From Robiginitomaculum sp. (GTDB lineage: Bacteria > Pseudomonadota > Alphaproteobacteria > Caulobacterales > Maricaulaceae): DNA of 7,949 nt. Made by a program: the position numbers and the translations under genes. This document shows, in pieces, positions 1-7,949 of the stretch. The notes beneath the pieces were generated by a model. That model made no database searches. It had not been told where the DNA came from and was given only the letters and a program-made list of their open reading frames with translations. Location: assembly GCA_002732905.1 (NCBI GenBank), contig NVTC01000012.1, positions 26,613-34,561 of the forward strand, given 5' to 3'. The number at the start of each line of letters is the position of its first letter. The first letter of the stretch is position 1.

Positions 1-2283
<2,283 letters not shown>

Positions 2284-2304
2284 TTTGGCGACTAATATTT
2301 AAAA

Positions 2305-2316
2305 GGGCATTTGCCC
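2305..2316 (+). other. Small inverted repeat in the rpoB-rpoC gap
   Basis: GGGC-ATTT-GCCC can form a 4-base-pair GC stem with a 4-base loop, or 5 pairs with a 2-base loop. It lies 21 bases after the rpoB stop and ends 4 bases before the rpoC Shine-Dalgarno. No run of T follows, so it does not look like a terminator. It could act as a weak RNA hairpin in the co-transcript, for example at a processing or translation-tuning site, but a 4-pair stem may also be chance. Confidence 0.35.
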
Positions 2317-2320
2317 GCAT

Positions 2321-2327
2321 AAAGGAG
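2321..2327 (+). promoter_or_regulatory. Ribosome binding site of rpoC
   Basis: AAAGGAG is a near-perfect Shine-Dalgarno sequence. It sits 6 bases before the ATG at 2334. It fixes that ATG as the rpoC start, ahead of the second in-frame ATG at 2349 (Met6). Confidence 0.85.
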
Positions 2328-2333
2328 ACGATC

Positions 2334-5300
2334 ATGAACCAAGAGGTCATGAACATTTTCAATCCGGCCCAAGAAGGCCCGAGCTTTGACAGAATTAGAA
2401 TTTCTTTGGCATCGCCAGAGAAGATTTTATCTTGGTCATTTGGTGAAATCCGCAAGCCGGAAACCATAAACTACCGGACTTTCAAGCCGGAAAAAGACGG
2501 CCTGTTCTGTGCCCGTATCTTTGGCCCGACCAAAGATTACGAATGTCTTTGCGGTAAATACAAACGCATGAAGTATAAAGGCGTTGTCTGCGAGAAATGC
2601 GGCGTTGAAGTTACCGTAACCCGTGTGCGCCGCGAACGTATGGGCCATATTGAACTGGCTGCACCTGTTGCGCATATCTGGTTCTTGAAATCCCTGCCGT
2701 CGCGTATTTCTACTTTGCTCGACATTACCCTCAAAGAAGTTGAGCGGATTTTGTACTTCGAAAGTTTCGTCGTTACAGAGCCTGGCTTGACAAATTTAAC
2801 CGAGCGTCAATTGCTAAGCGAAGAAGAATTTCTCGACGCGCAATCAGAGTTCGGCGAAGATAGCTTTACGGCATCTATTGGTGCTGAAGCCGTGCGCGAA
2901 ATGCTTATGGGTCTTGACCTCGAGGCCGAAGTTGAACGCACACGCTTTGATATTACCGAAACCGGATCACAGCTTAAGCTCAAAAAATACCGTAAACGTT
3001 TGAAACTTCTAGAAGCGTTCATCGGCTCTGGTAACCGTCCTGAATGGATGGTTCTGACCATTGTTCCTGTTATTCCGCCAGAGCTACGCCCGCTTGTGCC
3101 TCTAGATGGTGGCCGGTTTGCGACCTCTGATCTGAACGATCTATACCGCCGGGTTATCAACCGTAATAACCGCTTGAAGCGCTTGATCGAGCTGCGTGCG
3201 CCTGACATTATTATCCGCAACGAAAAACGTATGTTGCAAGAATCTGTTGATGCGTTGATCGACAATGGTCGTCGTGGTCGTGTGATTACTGGCGCCAACA
3301 AACGTCCGCTTAAATCCATGTCCGACATGCTTAAAGGTAAGCAGGGCCGTTTCCGCCAAAACTTGCTCGGTAAACGGGTCGATTATTCTGGTCGTTCCGT
3401 TATCGTGGTTGGCCCAGAATTGATGTTGCATCAATGTGGCCTGCCCAAGAAAATGGCTCTGGAGCTGTTCAAGCCGTTTATCTATGCGCGTCTTGATGCC
3501 AAAGGTCTTTCCGGCACCGTGAAACAATCCAAGAAAATCGTTGAAAAGCAACGCCCTGAAGTTTGGGATATCTTGGACGAAGTTATCCGCGAACATCCGA
3601 TCATGCTCAACCGTGCGCCAACTTTGCACAGGCTTGGCATTCAAGCATTTGAACCTGTCCTGACCGAAGGCAAAGCTATCCGCTTGCATCCGCTGGTTTG
3701 TACAGCATTTAACGCCGACTTTGACGGTGACCAAATGGCGGTTCACGTGCCGCTTTCTATTGAGAGCCAATTGGAATGCCGCGTGCTTATGATGTCTACC
3801 AACAACATCTTGTCGCCTGCCAATGGTAAGCCGATTATTGTACCGTCTCAGGATATTGTTCTCGGTCTGTATTACATGTCGATCATGGTCGACGGCGAAA
3901 AAGGCGAAGGTCGTGCATTTGTAAATATGCAAGAAATCGAAGCCGCCCTTGATGACAAACAGATCACACTGCATTCTAAAATCAAAGGCCGCTTTAAGGT
4001 CATGGATGAGGACGGCAATGTAACCGAGGAACTGGCCGAGACTACGGCTGGTCGTTTGATGATTGCAGAATACCTGCCTGTGCACGCAAAAATTCCGTTC
4101 AGCGAACTTAACGTCTTAATGACCAAAAAAGCGATCGGTTCATTGATCGATTTGGTTTACCGCCATGCTGGTCAGAAGGCCACAGTGATCTTCTGTGACA
4201 AAGTCATGGGTATCGGGTTCCGCGAAGCGTGTAATGCCGGTATTTCTTTCGGTAAAGACGATATGATTATCCCGGCAGAAAAAGCTATTTTGGTCGGCGA
4301 GACCAAAGCGCTGGTTACGGATTTTGAACAGCAATATGCAGATGGTTTGATTACCAAAGGCGAGAAATACAACAAAGTTGTCGATGCCTGGTCTAAATGT
4401 ACCGACAAAGTTGCGGACGCCATGATGGCTGAAACGGCTAAACCCCGCAAAATCATCAACTCCGTCTTTATGATGGCCGACAGTGGTGCGCGTGGTTCGA
4501 AAAACCAAATGAAACAGCTTGCGGGTATGCGTGGTCTTATGGCCAAGCCGTCCGGCGAAATTATCGAAACGCCGATTATCTCCAACTTTAAAGAAGGCCT
4601 CTCGGTTCTTGAATACTTCAACTCCACCCATGGGGCTCGTAAAGGTCTTGCTGATACGGCGCTGAAAACTGCGAACTCCGGTTATCTGACCCGTCGCCTC
4701 GTTGACGTGGCTCAAGATTGTATTGTGACCGAACTTGATTGCGGCACGACGGAAGGTATCAAGCTGATACCAGTTGTCGATGCTGGTGAAGTGGTTGTCT
4801 CTTTGGGTGAGCGTATGCTTGGGCGTACGTGCGCCGAAGACATTCGCGACCCGGCTAGTGGTGATGTCATCTTCCCTGCCAATACTTATATCGACGAAGA
4901 CAAAGCGTTAGTGATTGACAATTCCGGTCTTGGGGACGCACGTGTGCGTTCGGCTTTGACCTGCGAAACTGTTACGGGCATTTGTTCAGCTTGTTATGGT
5001 CGTGATTTGGCCCGTGGTACCCGTGTTAATATGGGCGAAGCGGTCGGCGTTATTGCGGCGCAGTCAATTGGTGAGCCGGGTACCCAGCTAACCATGCGAA
5101 CCTTCCATATTGGCGGTACGGCTTCGGTTTCTGATAAATCTGTGGTCGAAAGTGCCAATGAAGGTAAAGTTGTCTATATCAACGGTAATGTCGTCAAGGA
5201 TAGCGCAGGCGTGCTTATGGTCATGGGCCGTAACATGCAGGTTGCCGTACATTCTAAAGAAGGCAAAGAGCTTGAAGTTCATAAAGTTAGCTATGGTAGC

Positions 5301-6539
5301 AAGGTTTGGGTTGACGACGGTGCAAAAATTGCTCGCGGCGACAAGATCAATGAATGGGATCCATACTCAGAGCCTATCCTGACCGAAGTTGGCGGTGTCG
5401 TGCAATTGCTCGATCTGATCGACGGTGTGTCTGTGCGCGAGGAAACCGACGAAGAAACCGGTATCACCTCCAAAGTTATCGTCGACTGGCGTTCATCTGC
5501 CAAAGGCGGCGATCTTCAGCCGGTTGCGGTCATTTTGGATAAAGACGGCGAACCAATGAAAACGCCAAACGGTAATATTGCATCTTATATGCTGTCCGTT
5601 GGGTCTATGTTGTCTGTCAACGACGGCGACAAAGTTCATGCAGGTGACAGCTTGGCACGTATTGCCAAAGGCGGTGCGACCCAGCGCGATATTACTGGTG
5701 GTCTACCGCGTGTGGCGGAACTGTTTGAAGCGCGTAAGCCGAAAGATGATGCGGTTATTGCCGATATGGATGGTAAAATTGAATTTGTCCGTGAGTATAA
5801 AAACAAACGCCGTATTCAAATTACACCGGACGACGAGAACGCCGAACCGTCTACATTCCTAATCGCCAAAGGCAAGCACATGTCTGTGCGCGACGGCGAC
5901 CGTGTGGCTAAAGGTGATTATCTCATTGATGGTAACCCTGCACCCCATGATATTTTGGAAATCCTCGGTGTTGAAGCTTTGGCTGAATACATGGTCGACG
6001 AAGTTCAGGCCGTTTATCGTCTGCAAGGCGTGCCGATCAATGACAAACACATCGAAGTGATTGTGCGTCAAATGTTGCAAAAAGTCGAAGTCACGGATGT
6101 GGGCGATACTAGCTTGCTTATGGGTGAGCAGATCGACCGGACAGATTTTGCCGATGTTAATGCGGCACTTCTGGAACGCGATAAAGATAAGACACCTGCG
6201 ACAGCGAAACCGTTCTTGCTTGGTATCACCAAAGCGTCATTGCAAACTAAGTCGTTCATCTCTGCGGCGTCCTTCCAAGAAACAACCCGCGTGCTGACCG
6301 AAGCGTCCGTACAAGGTAAGGAAGACATGCTCGAAGGTTTGAAAGAAAACGTTATCGTGGGTCGTTTGATCCCGGCTGGTACTGGCGCAACTCTGCGCAA
6401 GTATCAAAACCTGGCCAATGCTCGCGATGAGAAACTTCTGGCAAACCGTGCAGCTGGTATAGAGACCGAAGACGAAAGCTTGCCGGCAGAAATAGCCGAA
6501 GCTGCGGTCCAAGAAACAGCAACGGAAGCAGATGCATAA
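2334..6539 (+). CDS. rpoC: DNA-directed RNA polymerase subunit beta'
   Basis: This is the largest subunit of RNA polymerase; it carries the catalytic magnesium and the clamp. It is complete at 1401 aa, close to the E. coli length of 1407. In order: zinc site 1 is C71, C73, C86 and C89. Residues 460-466 are the invariant NADFDGD, with D462, D464 and D466 binding the catalytic Mg2+. The bridge helix runs through about 767-786 ([20 protein letters not shown]). Zinc site 2 is C803, C877, C884 and C887, with the canonical spacing. The trigger loop includes M921, R922 and H925 (E. coli M932, R933, H936). An insertion like E. coli SI3 follows, about 932-1119, ending before [19 protein letters not shown] with no net length change against E. 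coli. The last ~30 residues are an acidic, alanine-rich tail that varies between lineages. MNQEVMN at the N-terminus is typical of alphaproteobacteria. It is co-transcribed with rpoB by inference, and a terminator follows the stop. No truncation or missing key residue was seen. Confidence 0.99.
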   Translation: MNQEVMNIFNPAQEGPSFDRIRISLASPEKILSWSFGEIRKPETINYRTFKPEKDGLFCARIFGPTKDYECLCGKYKRMKYKGVVCEKCGVEVTVTRVRRERMGHIELAAPVAHIWFLKSLPSRISTLLDITLKEVERILYFESFVVTEPGLTNLTERQLLSEEEFLDAQSEFGEDSFTASIGAEAVREMLMGLDLEAEVERTRFDITETGSQLKLKKYRKRLKLLEAFIGSGNRPEWMVLTIVPVIPPELRPLVPLDGGRFATSDLNDLYRRVINRNNRLKRLIELRAPDIIIRNEKRMLQESVDALIDNGRRGRVITGANKRPLKSMSDMLKGKQGRFRQNLLGKRVDYSGRSVIVVGPELMLHQCGLPKKMALELFKPFIYARLDAKGLSGTVKQSKKIVEKQRPEVWDILDEVIREHPIMLNRAPTLHRLGIQAFEPVLTEGKAIRLHPLVCTAFNADFDGDQMAVHVPLSIESQLECRVLMMSTNNILSPANGKPIIVPSQDIVLGLYYMSIMVDGEKGEGRAFVNMQEIEAALDDKQITLHSKIKGRFKVMDEDGNVTEELAETTAGRLMIAEYLPVHAKIPFSELNVLMTKKAIGSLIDLVYRHAGQKATVIFCDKVMGIGFREACNAGISFGKDDMIIPAEKAILVGETKALVTDFEQQYADGLITKGEKYNKVVDAWSKCTDKVADAMMAETAKPRKIINSVFMMADSGARGSKNQMKQLAGMRGLMAKPSGEIIETPIISNFKEGLSVLEYFNSTHGARKGLADTALKTANSGYLTRRLVDVAQDCIVTELDCGTTEGIKLIPVVDAGEVVVSLGERMLGRTCAEDIRDPASGDVIFPANTYIDEDKALVIDNSGLGDARVRSALTCETVTGICSACYGRDLARGTRVNMGEAVGVIAAQSIGEPGTQLTMRTFHIGGTASVSDKSVVESANEGKVVYINGNVVKDSAGVLMVMGRNMQVAVHSKEGKELEVHKVSYGSKVWVDDGAKIARGDKINEWDPYSEPILTEVGGVVQLLDLIDGVSVREETDEETGITSKVIVDWRSSAKGGDLQPVAVILDKDGEPMKTPNGNIASYMLSVGSMLSVNDGDKVHAGDSLARIAKGGATQRDITGGLPRVAELFEARKPKDDAVIADMDGKIEFVREYKNKRRIQITPDDENAEPSTFLIAKGKHMSVRDGDRVAKGDYLIDGNPAPHDILEILGVEALAEYMVDEVQAVYRLQGVPINDKHIEVIVRQMLQKVEVTDVGDTSLLMGEQIDRTDFADVNAALLERDKDKTPATAKPFLLGITKASLQTKSFISAASFQETTRVLTEASVQGKEDMLEGLKENVIVGRLIPAGTGATLRKYQNLANARDEKLLANRAAGIETEDESLPAEIAEAAVQETATEADA

Positions 6540-6563
6540 AGCATCATATAAAAATTATTAAAT

Positions 6564-6594
6564 AAAAAAACCCGATCTTGTGATCGGGTTTTTT
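6564..6594. terminator. Bidirectional intrinsic terminator between convergent genes
   Basis: The stem CCCGATC (6571-6577) pairs with GATCGGG (6582-6588) around the loop TTGT. It is flanked by seven A on the left (6564-6570) and six T on the right (6589-6594). The A and T runs extend the pairing and give a U tract after the hairpin on either strand. It ends the rpoBC transcript, 24 bases after the rpoC stop to the start of the A run. It also ends the minus-strand sugar dehydrogenase, whose stop is only 8 bases away. Function in both directions is inferred from symmetry and gene layout. Confidence 0.93.
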
Positions 6595-6602
6595 ATTGTG
6601 GG

Positions 6603-7778
6603 TTATTTCGGCGTTATACGGAGAAGTTTACCATTCGTCGCGTCGTCGGTCAGAACAAGAATACTGCCGTCCGGTGCGGTGCGGACATCGCGAATGCGGG
6701 CGCTTAAACCTTCGAGTAAAATGTATTCGCGGACAAATTTGCCGTCCTCAAGATCGACCCTGCGCAAATCACGGGACTTCAAACCGCCGACCAATGCATC
6801 GCCGTCCCAACCGAGAAATAATGTGCCGCGGTATATAGTCAGGCCAGACGGAGCGATGGACGGCACCCAATCTTTGACAAAGTTTTCCATGCCTGCGTAA
6901 CTTTTGAACGGCGTGATCATTGCGCCGTTATAATCGATGCCCGTGGTGGCAATGGGCCAGCCATAATTCTTGCCGCCACTTATAATGTTAAGTTCATCAC
7001 CGCCTTTTGGCCCGTGTTCATGGGCCCATAATGTACCACTCACACTATCAAAATGCAGGCCTTGTGGGTTGCGGTGACCGAGACTGTAAATCTCGGGACG
7101 CACACCATCTACACCGACAAAAGGGTTGTCTGCAGGAATAGATCCGTCCGCGTTAATGCGCACGATTTTACCCAAATGTGAGGCTTTGTCTTGTGCCGCC
7201 TCGCGGTAAGCAAAACCTTCTCCCAAACTCATGACCAAAGTACCGTCTGGCAAGAAAACCATGCGCGCACCAAAATGCGCATTCGTGTCTTTGCTCGGTG
7301 TGGCCCGAAATATGATTTTCCCGTCCACAAGTTCCGTCCCAACGAGACGCGCCCGTAGAACGGCCGTTCCGTTGGCATCGCTCGTCCCTTGGGCATAGGA
7401 CAGATAGACGGTTTGACTTTCGGTAAAATCGGGGGACAGGATAATGTCAAATAGACCCGCTTGCCCCTCTACATATATATCGTCCGGCAGGCCGGTGATT
7501 TCTGTGCGCGCGCCGTCGTTTCCAATATGTTGTAAATACCCATCGCGTTCTGTGACCAAATAGCCATTGTCCGGTAGAACCGTGACCCGCCACGGCGCAC
7601 GCAGGTTATCCGCAATCGTTTCGATATTTACCACAGTTGAACTGGTTGTCGCATCGGGTGTGGGCGTACTTTGTGGGCCTGCATTTTGTGTGTCTGCTTG
7701 CGGGGAACACGAAGACATCAGCAGTGTTCCCATAAACAGTGTCGATGTAAGTGCTAATCTTGTTGCGCGAATATTCAT
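6603..7778 (-). CDS. PQQ-dependent aldose sugar dehydrogenase, predicted lipoprotein (YliI / soluble glucose dehydrogenase family)
   Basis: The family is a six-bladed beta-propeller that oxidises aldose sugars to lactones using pyrroloquinoline quinone and calcium, outside the cytoplasm. The 391-aa product opens with positive residues (R4, R7), a hydrophobic stretch, and the lipobox-like MSSC at 21-24. This predicts signal peptidase II cleavage and a lipidated C24. Residues 25-50 are a Ser/Thr/Pro/Gln-rich linker. Family motifs follow: APWRVTVLPDNGYLVTERDG (61-80), GLFDIILSPDF (108-118), NAHFGARMVFLPDG with the likely catalytic base H168, LGKIVRINADG (202-212), SLGHRNPQG (232-240), EHGPKGGDELN (254-264), NYGWP (271-275), PSIAPSG (306-312), and RIRDV (361-365), whose arginines match PQQ contacts in the glucose dehydrogenase. 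The start is chosen for its Shine-Dalgarno and signal peptide. The frame stays open upstream to 7925, but that part reads through tandem repeats. No PQQ biosynthesis gene lies in the window, and the exact sugar cannot be told. It is convergent with rpoC and looks monocistronic. Confidence 0.93.
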   Translation of the reverse strand: MNIRATRLALTSTLFMGTLLMSSCSPQADTQNAGPQSTPTPDATTSSTVVNIETIADNLRAPWRVTVLPDNGYLVTERDGYLQHIGNDGARTEITGLPDDIYVEGQAGLFDIILSPDFTESQTVYLSYAQGTSDANGTAVLRARLVGTELVDGKIIFRATPSKDTNAHFGARMVFLPDGTLVMSLGEGFAYREAAQDKASHLGKIVRINADGSIPADNPFVGVDGVRPEIYSLGHRNPQGLHFDSVSGTLWAHEHGPKGGDELNIISGGKNYGWPIATTGIDYNGAMITPFKSYAGMENFVKDWVPSIAPSGLTIYRGTLFLGWDGDALVGGLKSRDLRRVDLEDGKFVREYILLEGLSARIRDVRTAPDGSILVLTDDATNGKLLRITPK

Positions 7779-7786
7779 TATTGTTT

Positions 7787-7793
7787 CTCCCTC
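7787..7793 (-). promoter_or_regulatory. Ribosome binding site of the sugar dehydrogenase
   Basis: On the minus strand this reads GAGGGAG, with 8 bases between it and the ATG at 7778. It supports the 391-aa start over the upstream in-frame ATGs at 7925 and 7829, which lack such a sequence. Confidence 0.75.
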
Positions 7794-7802
7794 GAAGCTT
7801 GC

Positions 7803-7832
7803 TTGACCTAAGCACAAAAGGTAACGCATATT
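7803..7832 (+). promoter_or_regulatory. Possible rightward sigma-70-type promoter toward the window end
   Basis: TTGACC (7803-7808) matches the -35 consensus at five of six bases. CATATT (7827-7832), 18 bases later, matches the -10 consensus at four of six. Transcription would start near 7839 and put the 13-base repeats in the leader of the possible gene at 7924. This is a visual match only; such pairs arise by chance in AT-rich spacers. Confidence 0.35.
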
Positions 7833-7852
7833 GAGCCCAAACAAAAGGCCGG

Positions 7853-7858
7853 ATAATA
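7853..7858 (-). promoter_or_regulatory. Possible -10 element for the sugar dehydrogenase gene
   Basis: The minus strand reads TATTAT here, five of six matches to the -10 consensus, about 75 bases upstream of the start codon. No good -35 is present; at normal spacing the -35 position falls inside the 13-base repeat array. If this is the promoter, it would be weak or would need an activator. Confidence 0.25.
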
Positions 7859-7861
7859 AAA

Positions 7862-7913
7862 GCCAAAAACGAAAGCCGAAAACGAAAGCCGAAAACGAAA
7901 GCCGAAAACGAAA
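7862..7913. repeat. Four tandem copies of a 13-base unit
   Basis: The unit is GCCGAAAACGAAA. Copies lie at 7862-7874 (one change, GCCAAAAACGAAA), 7875-7887, 7888-7900 and 7901-7913; the last three are identical. A unit length not divisible by three argues against selection as protein, because each copy is read in a different frame. The array sits between two apparently divergent genes and overlaps the region where a promoter for the minus-strand gene would be expected. It could be a slippage-prone microsatellite-like tract or a set of protein-binding sites. No function is known to me. Confidence 0.9.
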
Positions 7914-7923
7914 GAGAGCCAGC

Positions 7924-7949
7924 ATGCGCAGATTTGGAAAAATAGTTTT
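7924..7949 (+). CDS. Possible start of a divergent gene, cut by the window end
   Basis: An ATG at 7924 opens a frame reading MRRFGKIV to the last base. A weak purine-rich GAGAG (7914-7918) lies 5 bases upstream and could serve as a ribosome binding site. Two arginines and a lysine followed by hydrophobic residues would suit a signal peptide or membrane anchor, but eight residues are too few to name a family. The same frame is open back to 7825, so a longer N-terminus starting at TTG 7831 (AAAAGG 9 bases before it) and reading through the 13-base repeats as a Lys/Arg-rich segment is possible. Reality of the gene rests on orientation and spacing alone. Confidence 0.4.

Noticed and set aside
3141..4085. 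314-codon open frame on the minus strand inside rpoC
   Set aside because: It lies wholly antisense to a highly conserved essential gene. Its residues (many His, Arg, Phe, Thr, Asn) look like the mirror of rpoC codons, and it shows no family motif. Long antisense frames are common opposite genes with this codon use.
7862..7913. Short repeats as a CRISPR array
   Set aside because: The 13-base units are directly adjacent, with no spacers, and are far too short for CRISPR repeats.
7862..7913. Repeats as replication-origin iterons
   Set aside because: The unit is shorter than usual iterons, no replication initiator gene or DnaA box was seen nearby, and the context is core chromosome.
7779..7925. 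49-residue N-terminal extension of the sugar dehydrogenase starting at 7925
   Set aside because: It would read through the 13-base repeats, which encode an odd Phe/Arg/Leu-rich peptide, and would bury the lipoprotein signal inside the protein. The ATG at 7778 has a good Shine-Dalgarno and a proper signal peptide. The upstream ATG exists because GCATGC is palindromic.

Overview
The window is an ordinary chromosomal segment, probably from an alphaproteobacterium. The RpoC N-terminus ([10 protein letters not shown]) and the wording of both RNA polymerase subunits match alphaproteobacterial proteins as I know them. Base composition looks moderate, not GC-rich. Order-level placement (something near Rhodobacterales, Caulobacterales or Hyphomonadaceae) is a guess from remembered sequences, not a computed result.

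Layout. Positions 1-2283 hold the 3' part of rpoB, about the last 760 codons; the first ~590 lie outside the window. After a 50-base gap with a strong Shine-Dalgarno sequence comes a complete rpoC (2334-6539, 1401 aa). Both subunits carry all the catalytic and structural motifs I could check. A strong intrinsic terminator (6564-6594) closes this operon. It also works on the opposite strand, because the next gene is convergent. That gene (6603-7778, minus strand, 391 aa) encodes a PQQ-dependent aldose sugar dehydrogenase of the YliI/soluble glucose dehydrogenase family, made as a predicted lipoprotein. Its upstream region (7779-7923) holds a run of four 13-base tandem repeats, weak promoter-like sequences on both strands, and then a possible start of a divergent gene at 7924 that is cut by the window end.

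How the genes relate. RpoB and RpoC together form the active centre of RNA polymerase and are co-transcribed. The sugar dehydrogenase is a periplasmic or membrane-anchored oxidoreductase with no evident functional link to them; convergent orientation and the shared terminator insulate the two transcription units.

Nothing here supports a new biological system. The only stretch not explained by well-known genes is the ~145-base divergent intergenic region with its 13-base repeats. No RNA genes, mobile elements, CRISPR arrays or attachment sites were seen, and no stretch over 300 bases lacks a gene.
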